A stretch of 64,000 nt of DNA from Anthostomella pinea (taxonomy: Eukaryota > Ascomycota > Sordariomycetes > Xylariales > Xylariaceae): NCBI GenBank assembly GCA_963556695.1, contig CAUWAG010000020.1, positions 5,518,001 to 5,582,000 on the forward strand, given 5' to 3'. Numbering within the stretch: the stretch's first letter is position 1; every line of letters starts with the position of its first letter. Position numbers and translations under genes: made by a program. Below, piece after piece: positions 54,858 through 64,000 of the stretch. The notes under the pieces are model-generated. The model ran no database searches, was not told the DNA's origin, and worked only from the letters and a program-made list of their open reading frames with translations.

Positions 54858-56112
54858 GAGTTACGGGCGTCGTGGAATTGCTACATTGGTTTCGGAGCGC
54901 GCCGTGCGAGGCGCCAATATCTAAAAGTTGCTCTATCAGCTCTTTCTCAGATGGGTCTCGAGGGAAGTGGTTTGCACCGATAGTCAAGGAGGCTGTTACG
55001 TTAATAGCAAATCTGCATCGAGGCCCGACCGTTTTGCGTGCGCACAGGGAGTTGTCGAAGTTATTTAAAAGCTCCAATTCATATCAGTAGCCCATTGCCA
55101 TGGCATGTTGATGATGTGCTTTGTAGCCCTAGGCCCAACGGATTTTGCTCATATTCCGAGGGCCGAGTGATGGACTGCAGTCAAGGGCTATAACTCTGGT
55201 CTGTCACTCTGGTCTGTCTTTCTGGTCTGTCACTCTGGTCTGTCACTCTGGTCTGTCACTCTGGTCTGTCACTCTGGTCTGTCACTCTGCTCTATCACTC
55301 TGTATATACGTGGTTCCAACAAGGGGAAGAGACAAACTAGTAGAGGCAGACTGGCCTAATAGCATTCCCATTTGCCGAATCAAATGTAGCCTGACCGGCA
55401 TCATGCCAACTGGTTTGGTTCAGGAGCGGACATGATATTTTGAACGAGATCTGGTCTATGGCTTTCCCATGTCTTCTATGGCTAAGGCTAGATCATCGTT
55501 GTAACCATAGCACCAGGAGTCACACTGGCATTCAGGTTGCCTCTTGGGTTAAGTTTACCATTTGTGTTTAGGCTAATCGATGCTCATGGCAATCCTACCC
55601 CTCTCGATATTCTCCCGTAACCGTTCTTCGCCTCGAAGTCCACGCACAGAACACAGGCACAGGAACTATACAGCTTGTGAAATTAGGAAGTCCTAACAGG
55701 TCTAGCAGCCAGTTCCACCAGAACATCCGGTGCCAGCACCACAGCCGGCTTCCATCGTCATCATCATGATCGGCGCCGGCGCCACCGACGCATATTTCTT
55801 GTGTGACCGAGGGGCAGGAGAGGTAGCCTTTATCTGTCTTTTATCGGCCTTTCATTTAGCCTTCATCTGTCGTTTATTGTTCTTTCGTTGTTGGCGGGCC
55901 TTCGCTCTGGCTTCCGAACTCGCCAGATCATGAAATATATGCCTATGCCACCACCCCTTGCCCAAGTGGTGTTTGGGAGCAGAGGGACGAACGCTAGGGT
56001 GGTGAGCGGGTTTGTCAGGTTTTCGGGGGCGAGAACGGCCAACAAGGATGGTGGCTGCAGATATAGGAGACGCAAGGAGAGAGAGGGGAATGCCATGGCG
56101 GCGGTGGGCCCT
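54858..56112. other. Intergenic region around the minisatellite
   Basis: Apart from the repeat at 55193-55302 nothing is supported. Short frames at 55863-56120 are shadows. Confidence 0.5.
55193..55302 (+). repeat. 13-bp minisatellite
   Basis: About eight tandem copies of actctggtctgtc, the last ones degenerate (tctgctctatc). It lies in the 3' flank of TDP1. The unit is not a multiple of three, so the open frame that crosses it is probably chance. Confidence 0.9.
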
Positions 56113-56679
56113 CTAAGCACGGCTACCCAGGGGCTCTGCCGCCTTGTTCTCGTCGAAGCCGTGCTTCCCCTTCAGCTCCTCGATCTTCTTGACGTAGCGC
56201 TCTTGCGCCTGCTCCGGGGTGATGCCCTCGTCGACGATCTTCTGCCAGGCAGACATCTTGAACTTGCCCTATGTTCGGGGTAGTAGAGGTTAGCGAAACG
56301 TTTTTCATGGTTCGTGTGGCGGGGTCCAAGGGACGGGCTTGTTGTATTATAGCTGGAGGTTATGTGGTCACAGCAAGCTGCTGTTGCATGCTCTTTACGG
56401 GGTGTTGATAAGACGAACGAGGTGAATCGGCTCGTATGGAGCTGTGAGCGTACCTTCATGTCGAACATGCCAGGCTTCTCGGCCTTGGAGATGTCCTCGG
56501 CGTTGGAGACCTTGAAGAGACCTGCAGGGAGAAACCAGTGTTAGTCGACTGTGCGCATGCTGGCAGGTTGAGGTTTGTATCCTACCGTAGAGCTCAAGCA
56601 GGTCTTTGTCCTCGGGCTTGGCGACGAGCTGTCTGGAGTGCAACTGGGCCGTCTTGAATTCGGGGCTGAGCTCAACCAT
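56113..56679 (-). CDS. ACB1: Acyl-CoA-binding protein
   Basis: A small cytosolic carrier of long-chain acyl-CoA esters. Exons: 56586-56679, 56454-56521 and 56113-56268; 318 nt, 105 residues, near the normal 86-105. The four-helix signature is visible: LSPEFKTAQLHSRQLVAKP, then DKDLLELYGLFKVSNAED across splice 1, then PGMFDMKGKFKMSAWQKI across splice 2. The family's YGLYKQATxGD block reads YGLFKVSNAED here, a common variant. Introns are a 64-nt one with GTAGGA and a 185-nt one with GTACGC. Highly spliced small genes like this are easily missed as three fragments. Confidence 0.93.
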
Positions 56680-58487
56680 GGTGACGGATAGCTTCCTTGT
56701 TTCGGGGGGAATTGGTTTCGTTTCTGGTCGGTTGTTGCTACTTCTAGCTTGGTTATATTGCAGAGAAGAGTGGCGGCAACTAGAGGTCGGGGGTGGTGAC
56801 GGGATGCAGAAGAGTCGGTTATTTATGTTGAGAACTTGAGTCGGGACGGGGTTTCTGGCGGGGTTCTTGTTGCGATGTTCGTCATGCGTCGAGTTCCAAT
56901 TCGGCTGGCGGGGACTCCAGCTGCTTATGGTCAGGGGCTGAGGGGGCGGGGTGACAGGAACACATCTGCCCATTACCTATTGGCTGATTCTGCCCGCCCG
57001 ACCTGCCTTCTCGCTTTCGCTTAGGTAATGAGCTGGCATCGTTCTCGCTCTATTCGCTATCGCTAGTAAGCTGGCATCCCGTCTGCCCGTCGTGACTTGT
57101 CAGCACAGCGATTGCCCCGAGTCCACGATCCCACCTGATGGACGTGGACCTCGGGATTCATGGATTGACGGATCGGATTCAAGTTAACCCCGGTGGCCCT
57201 CCACGGGTCACGGCGCGGGGCAGCTTCAATCGTTTCACGGCGTCTCGACTCATACAGAAACTCCGCTCTGATCATTTACATACTTGCTTGTCACTGCCTC
57301 CATGTCCAGAGGCATACTGGGCGTTGTCGAGTCCCGAAAGGCATGGCTGTTTGCATCTGCTGGCTCTCGTGGGACAAACCCACAGTCCATTGCCAGCCAC
57401 TTCGGTACAATTCAATGTCGAGAACATGTACCGGTAGTGCTTGTCGCCCGTGGATGCCAAGTGGTTGTTCGAGGTGCTCGCATAGGGGGAACTGTGGGAG
57501 GACATTTTCAACATAAACTTCTCTCTTATATAAGAAGAACGAGGCTCGAATGGCAGAAATTAGCGTCGATGAAAGCGACGACATTCCTGGCTTCAAGTTG
57601 ATATTCCGATGAGTAAGGTTGCGGACCCGTCCAATGATGAAGCAGGATCACCCCTCAATTACGAATAGGGACTCTCCCGCTCGGGAGAATCAATTCAATA
57701 CCTCGTAGTCCGAGGCACGGAGTCCGTCTTCGTCGGGACCGAAGTATCGGGCTTACGGCTTGCGTATCAAGGCATTTCCAGAATCGCACTATCGAATCCT
57801 GGGCATTCTAAAAAGGGCCCGGGAACGTCCCGACCCCGACCCCCCCGACTCTACTCGTGGCTGCGTCTCACCTCGAGCTGACATTGCTTTCCAGAACCTA
57901 ATTGCAGCTTGGTCAGCATTCTCGAGGACAAAGCCAAGGGTCCCTACTCACCAGACTACCTAGGTAGAGATTAACGATCATACCTAAGCGGCGTGGCCCA
58001 CGATCCTCCGTCTGACGTCGAAAGACTAGCGATGAAGGTCCCTCATCGCGGAACTTTCTAGTATTCCTAATCATCACAAATTCATCTCATCTCTAAGAAC
58101 TAATAAGCAACCCACAAAGCAGTGAGCCGTCCCGAATTCACAGCCCATCAGCTCGGGTGGGGCTCCGGTGTTGCTAGGTGAAATAATGTAAGGGTCCGTT
58201 CCTCCCTCGAGCTATGTCCACTACGATCCGTGATACGTGACACACGGACGGAACTGATTCAGATATAAAACGAAACATCAGCCACCCAGCCTGCGACCTT
58301 TTACTCTTTCTACTGTGCTCCCTATATCCACCCTATAACCACCCAATATCCATTTTATATTGACGCCGTAGCCCTTTCTCTACGACATCACGCCACTCAC
58401 TATCTGGTCTCGCCAGTGTTGTTCTCATCAACACCAACCGGACTTCGCCAACCACTACCACAGTCTTAGTAGGACAACGACAGCATT
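56680..58487. other. Intergenic region
   Basis: Promoter of the acyl-CoA-binding gene at the left and of the AIF-like gene at the right (pyrimidine-rich leader at 58300-58480). No gene seen between. Confidence 0.5.
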
Positions 58488-59959
58488 ATGACGAAGACAG
58501 TCGTGATTTTGGGCGGTGCCTTTGCCGGCCTACAGGTCGCTCACAGACTTCTAAAGTACACGAAGCCGCAGGTTGAGGATCTGAAGGTCATTCTCGTTTC
58601 CAAGGTAAGGACTCAATGAGGTCTCAGCAGCTGTGAGAAGTCTCATGCGAAACTTACGTGAGATTTCATGAACGCCTACGCACATACCTCACAAGTGGAA
58701 TGCAATGGCAAAGAAAAAGACACCTACCCGGGCATCAAACAAGACCACTCATACCTACCTACCTATACGAAGATGAAACTGACCCGCCCATCGCGGCACC
58801 CGCAGAATAGCCACTTCTTCTGGAACCTCGCCTCCGTCCGGGCCATCGTGCCGGGCGTGCTGAAAGAGGAACAGTACTCGCGCTCGATTGCCGAGGGCTT
58901 CGCCAAGTATCCCGACGACGCCTTCGAGTTCATCGTCGGCAGCGCCGAGGCCGTGGACCCAACGGCCAAAACCGTGCGCGTCTCAACCACCAGCGGCGCC
59001 GAGCAGCGCGAGCTGACCTACGACCACCTGGTGCTGGCGACGGGCACGCGCTGCGTCGACACTGCCGTGCCGTGGAAGAACAACGGCACGCGCGATGAGA
59101 TCTCGTCGCTGATGGCGCAGACGCAGGCCAAGGTGAAAGCAGCAAAGCACATCGTGGTCGCCGGCGCGGGTGCGACGGGCGTAGAGGTCGCCGCCGAGCT
59201 GGCCTTCGAGTACGCCCAGGGCAACGACAAAAAGGAGATCATCCTCCTATCCGCCCACGAGCAGGTCCTCGACGGCGACAGCCTAGCGCCCAACGCCACG
59301 TCAGAACTGCACAAGCTAGGCGTGCAGATCCGGCCCAGCGCGCGCGTCGCGCGCACGCACGAGCTGCCCGACGGCAGCGGCAAGACCGAGGTCGTGCTGG
59401 AGAACGGCGACACGGTCGTCACGGACCTGTACCTGCCCACCATGGGCATGGCGCCCAACACCGAGTACCTCCCCGCGGCGCTGCTGTCAAAGCAAAAATT
59501 CGTCGATGTCGACGAGTTCTACCGCGTCAAGAACGCCGAGGGCGTGTGGGCCGCCGGCGATATTGTGTGGAAGCCGCGCGGGAGCTTTGTGCTTACGGAT
59601 AAGCAGGTGAGATGACTTGTTCTCCTCTTCCCCCCCTACCTTACCTAACACAACCCGGAAATGTGTCTGTCTGTTTAGATGTCTTGTCTCATGCACGACG
59701 TGCGGAGTGAGTGCTGACACAATACAAACGTTTCCAGGCCGCCGGCGTAGCCAAGAACGTCGACGCCGCGCTGCGCGGCAAGGCGCCGTCCGTCGTCAAG
59801 ACGCTGCCCATGGACGTGCTCGCACTGGCGACGGGCCGCAGCCGCGGGTGCGGCCGCATGGGCCCGGTCAAGATGTTCTCCTTCATGGTGTATTACATCA
59901 AGGGCAAGACGCTGGGGATCCAGCACCTGCCGGCTTATGTTGATGGGACACAGTTTTAA
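58488..59959 (+). CDS. FAD-dependent oxidoreductase, AIF/AMID-like
   Basis: NAD(P)H-dependent FAD oxidoreductase related to AMID/FSP1 and NDH-2. Exons: 58488-58604, 58806-59606 and 59738-59959; 1140 nt, 379 residues. The FAD-binding loop VVILGGAFAGLQVA opens the protein and lacks a targeting peptide. The NAD-binding loop is VVAGAGATGVEVAAELA, followed by ILLSAHEQVLDG and the C-terminal GVWAAGDIVWKP, the GD motif that binds FAD. The first splice joins ILVSK to NSHFFWN, so the first ~40 residues are missed if exon 1 is not found. Convergent with END3. Confidence 0.92.
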
Positions 59960-60303
59960 AGCGTCCTTTGGAGGGGTTCGGGAGATGGGGAGGCACTAGA
60001 TACAGGTTTATGACCCAGTGTAGGTACGTTGTGTGCTGGTTGAAAGAGCGGGCGATGGCATGCTGTTTTCGGGAGTGAGTGTGTAAAAAGGGGGACGACG
60101 AGGTTGATAATACCCTGAGATACCCTGCTACGCAATGGATTTGACTCTCGGCTTTAACGCCAGAGAATGATACTTTCTGTTTGACAGAAAACGATCACCC
60201 CGCCTGAGATCGTCTTGGGGAGATCTTGATGCAATTTGTCATTACAACTAACATACCCAGCCGTCTACCTCTACGCGACCAACGTACTATCCTATACCCT
60301 TTC
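59960..60303. other. Convergent 3' flanks, AIF-like / END3
   Basis: 344 nt between stops, no gene seen. Confidence 0.55.
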
Positions 60304-61640
60304 TCACCTCCCCGTCTTCTCGTCCTCAATCTCCCTCCTCAACTGCTCAAGGATCTGCATCCGCGAACTAAGATGCGTCTCCAGCCCATCGACCTGCTCC
60401 TTTACGGTCTGCAGGTCTTCCGAGACGCCCCTCAGATTCCCACCCACCTTGGCCTTGCCATTGCCCTCCTCCAGCTCCCGCAGCTCCTTGCGCTTGTAGT
60501 CGAGCAGCTGCTCCAGCTCGCGTTTCACGAGCGCGGGCTTGCTGTCGCGCTTGGCGCCGCCGCGGCGCCGTTCCGCCTCCGTCTCGACCTTGTCCATCTT
60601 GGCCTCGAGCTCCGCCAGCTGCTTCTTGAGCCGCACCTCCTCCCACTCGGCGTCCGTCTGCGCCGAGCTGAAGTCCGTGCCGGCCGCCTTGAACCCGCTG
60701 CGCCCCAGCCGCGTCAGGTACTGGTCGCCGAACTTGGCCTTGCGGCCTGTTGATGTTGTGTCGTCGGCCTTGGCTGCCCATCGCGAGGCCGCGGCTGCGT
60801 TGCGCTTGCTGTCGACCTGGTAGTCGATCTGGTTCCGCTCGAACGACGAGCGCAGGGAGGCGGGCACCGTCCGTGGGATCCGGAACCCCTCGTGTCTATT
60901 GTTGAGGATGTGCAGGAAGGCCAGACAGGCGTCTTTATTGATGGAAGAGGAGGCGGATGGGTTGATCAGGTTCCACGCTGATCGGATATCGGTATCGGGC
61001 ACGTCGAGCGATTCGTACAAGTCTTCGAGCGCGTTGACTGTGGAATGCTTGGTCAGGACTATGTACAGAGCCGAGCGTGACTGCTTGAGGTAGGAGTATA
61101 CTCACATGCTATCTCGCCCCGCATGTCTCTGTTCTCCTGGTATATCGACTCGTATTTCGCCTTGTCATCCTTGCTCATATACCAATCGAACCCATCCTTT
61201 AGCCCGGGTGTATCGGAGTCGTCGTCCACTTGCTCAAACTGTACTTGTTTACCCGTAAGGGCTCGGCTCGCTTGTACGAGATGGGCTTTCGATTCTGGCA
61301 CGAGCCAGTCTGGTAGTGTCGCCGGGACGTCGTTGTACTCCTATTCGCATGTTAGAAGACCTGATCCGGCATATGTACATTTGCGAAAGAGCGCGCAACG
61401 CACCCCGTTGACGATGTCGAAGATAATGCGCATGGCCACGCAGAACTCCTCAAAGTCCAGGTTTCCGTCATTGTCGACGTCCGCGATGTCCCACACCCGC
61501 TCGAGCTGGTCGTCCCGCAGGCCACTGTTCTTCAGTAGGGGCGCCGCTTGCTCGCCCGTCAAGTGCGTGCCGCCATTGGTCCGCGTTGTGAAGATGTTCC
61601 AGTATGTGTCGATCTCCTGAGCTTCGATGCGCGGCGCCAT
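60304..61640 (-). CDS. END3: END3, actin cytoskeleton-regulatory / endocytosis protein
   Basis: Part of the Pan1-End3-Sla1 complex that builds cortical actin patches in endocytosis. Exons: 61404-61640, 61106-61340 and 60304-61037; 1206 nt, 401 residues. The EH domain is at residues ~1-95 with an EF-hand loop [14 protein letters not shown] second EH-like region contains [16 protein letters not shown] and the C-terminal half has a coiled coil rich in Glu/Lys/Leu ([28 protein letters not shown]). Introns start GTGCGT and GTGAGT. Splice 2 joins [14 protein letters not shown]. Confidence 0.95.
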
Positions 61641-62206
61641 TTTGGATCACCGTTCCACGCCGTACGAAGTCGACAAATGGGTAGGGGAAGACGAGCGGGC
61701 GAATATGTATATGGCGGCAGTGGTAGCTGGTTAAGTCGAGCGCGGATGACGATGGCTATGGCTATGGCTGTAAGGTAGCGAATCCTAGGTATGATGCAGG
61801 TCGTTAGCTACAGTACGGGCACGCACCTATCGCCGAGACAGGGGTGGCTGTGGTGGAGAAGCTTGGGCCACCTAAAATGCAAATCTTGGCGGGGCTACCC
61901 CTTTAAAGGCTAGCAGCGAATGGAAAGGAGGGTGTCAGGCCTGTTACATCTCCCGAACACACCACCTTCCATCACCGTTACTCTACTTCGCCGCCACCGT
62001 GATTCTCCTGTTTACTGACGACGTCACCTTTGGGCCAAGCGAGTACCGGTCTCTTCAATCTTGACATCCATCAAGATCTCTCATCAATCTCGACGGCCCC
62101 TCAACCCAGCCCCTTCAATCCCCTCAACCTCATCAGTCCGCGAATAGATGCCACTGACTTTGAGCTTCGTCCTCAACTTCACTAATAAACAGTAGCTGTG
62201 GCAAAC
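61641..62206. other. Divergent promoter region
   Basis: Between END3 and the F-box relic. No gene seen. Confidence 0.5.
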
Positions 62207-64000
62207 ATGGTATCATCGAGGGGCCACATGCCCGCTAATGCTTCGCGCATCCCCGTGTCAAACCTTGAGATCGACGGGGCTCCAAAGACAACGACAACGA
62301 CACGCAGGTCCCGTCATTGCCCACCGAAATTATCCTTAGCATCTTTGGCTACTTTTCCGAGGAGATGTTGAACGGGGGAAAAGTGGCAGGCTCTCGTTCA
62401 CCGTTCATGTATGCCAGGAACCGCAGAACTCTAGCATCTGCCTGTCGGGCTTCCAGATTCTTCAATCACCTCGCAAAACCCATGCTATACGAGCAAGTAC
62501 GCATCTTTGACCGTGAAATCACGGGCTTCGCCCAAACTATCGTGAGCGACCTGACGACAAGGCTGCTGGTCAACAGCCTCAGCTTCGAGTTCCGACTTCG
62601 CGGCACAGATGATCCAAACAAGGCAGACCCTGATAGACGTCGGAAAGTGTCCAAGACTCAGTGGAACTACGCCCACTGTTTGCGGGAGATATTGTCCCTC
62701 TTTGCTCTAAACAAGACTGCCGACGCGGTCGCCCAGGTCACAGCGAGCATACATATGTACATCGGTCATGGGGGAGCAAACATTCTGGTGCAGGATCCAC
62801 AGAATGTTATGTTCGAAAATCATGCCAGAAACCCGGAGGACATGGCAGCCATTCTGCTGTTCGTTTTGCCGAAGCTCGAGTTCCTAAGGATAAAACTCGA
62901 TCCAATATGGGACGAAAGTGAAAGCGGAACAGAGGGGTACTTGAGATGTCCCATGTTGATACAAGCTCTCAGACTACCGGCCGCTCTCAGAAGCGAACAC
63001 TCTGGCTTGCCGACATACCGCGGCCAGCTCGAAATGCCAGCCTCCCTCTTTAATCTGAAAGAGCTAGTGATGTGTAACCCATTTGAAGAGCCGGGCACGA
63101 TAGAAACCAATTGTCCCCCGGTGCAGTGGTGCAATTGGCGAGACGTGGAGCCGTTCTGAGGCCTGCCGCGGCTCCGATCTCTCACGCTCGAAAGAATCGC
63201 CGGTGGTCTGGACGGTGCTGTTCAGCAAGGCAACGCAGTACTTTCCTCAGTCGAGGACCTGCGTATCAAAGATTCTGGCGCTTTCTTTGGAGACTTGAGT
63301 GAAGCATTGCGCCGATTCCCAAAACTTCGATCGATAACATACGAGGTCGCGAACGGACTTAGCTTGAACGACCCCAATAGCCACTTGGCCTATCCGGCCA
63401 TGCTTGACCCGAGCCTCTTCGTTGGAGCACTTGCACTCTGCAAGTCAACACTTCAGGCCATCGAGTATACAGGCATCCAAAAGACTACAATGAATGGCGA
63501 GAAATCGGTCACGGCTTTGTTGACGCCTGGGAGGACGACCACGAAGATGATGACGATAACGATGATGATGATGATGACGTCGAATCAACCGTCCGAACGC
63601 GGCTGGACAATGTACTCGGGACGGTAGATCTGCGAGAATTCGGGCAATTGAAGAAGGCTGCATTCCTCATCACAGACTTCGTCGGCTGGGCCCTCGATCG
63701 TCGTGGCTGCAAGAAGCCGCCGCCCCCGCCCATCTCTCATATGGTGCCGTCTACGATACAGGAGATCACCTTGAGGTATGATGATATGTTCGGAATGAAT
63801 TATGTTACCATGGAACTGATAACATTCGACGAGTTGGAATTCCGTCCTATCGAAGCCCTCATTATGGAAGTCGGGGAGCCATACATTGCAGGCGATTTGC
63901 ACATTGAAGCAACGAGGGTACCGTGTCTGAAGAAGATATGTCTGGAATCTCAAGGGAGTTGCGGGGTGATGTCCAACCGCGCTTGGGCGAACTCCAGGCT
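62207..64000 (+). pseudogene. F-box-like / leucine-rich-type protein, disrupted, cut by window end
   Basis: An ATG at 62207 opens a short frame, but the F-box-like helix VPSLPTEIILSIFGYFSEEM is in another frame from about 62310, so a shift or intron lies between. The main frame runs to a TGA at 63157-63159, exactly where VEPF would continue (expected Trp) GLPRLRSLTLERIAGG in the same frame. It then needs a shift near 63490 to reach EWREIGHGFVDAW, an Asp-rich tract, and a frame that stays open to the window end. The continuation after each break resembles a single F-box protein of >550 residues. F-box proteins recruit substrates to SCF ubiquitin ligases. Pseudogene, or assembly indels plus one real nonsense change. 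Confidence 0.72.

Noticed and set aside
55145..55435. A 96-codon frame across the 13-bp minisatellite
   Set aside because: The 13-nt unit cycles frames, the translated repeat has no protein-like features, and it is best explained as a minisatellite.
1..64000. CRISPR arrays, bacterial operons, phage or anti-phage systems
   Set aside because: No spaced identical repeats, no Shine-Dalgarno-led gene strings; introns throughout show a eukaryotic genome.

Overview
This is eukaryotic DNA from a filamentous ascomycete (Pezizomycotina, probably Sordariomycetes). The evidence is short GT-AG introns of about 50-140 nt with CTAAC/CTGAC-like branch points, monocistronic genes on both strands, fungal orthologues (END3, ESF1, BCP1, PHO80-type cyclin, chorismate mutase), and a degraded LINE with C-to-T type damage resembling repeat-induced point mutation (RIP). 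There are no bacterial operons, CRISPR arrays or phage genes.

Layout. 1-3190: truncated, mutated LINE on the minus strand. 3.8-9.4 kb: a 5'-truncated PrpF-like gene, a CinA/PncC-type amidohydrolase, chorismate mutase, BCP1 and a small zinc-finger protein. 9.6-13 kb: a damaged membrane-protein gene and an AT-rich patch. 13-14 kb: cyclin. 14-21 kb: gene-poor, apart from a striking locus at 17.3-18.9 kb where a gene for a protein with cysteine at nearly every third residue lies between two inverted copies of a ~214-bp TA-flanked MITE. 21-33.5 kb: accessory region with an aldo/keto reductase, a frameshifted spherulin-4-like gene, two small secreted protein genes, a thioester-reductase relic, a zinc alcohol dehydrogenase and a membrane-protein pseudogene with several frameshifts. 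35-36.5 kb: an RRM protein with a damaged 5' part. 38.3-61.6 kb: an apparently intact housekeeping block (MFS transporter, ESF1, phospholipase D, PDI-like thioredoxin protein, TDP1, acyl-CoA-binding protein, AIF-like oxidoreductase, END3). 62.2 kb to the end: an F-box-like gene with a stop and frameshifts, cut by the window edge.

How the genes fit together. The housekeeping genes serve unrelated cell functions and show no shared pathway. The accessory stretch mixes redox enzymes, a reductase-domain relic and secreted proteins, which could be an eroded secondary-metabolism or host-interaction region. This is inference. Gene models were spliced by eye. Totals divisible by three and restored family motifs support them, but no transcript data were available. 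Several disrupted genes differ from an open frame by single-base indels, so assembly error is a live alternative to true pseudogenes.
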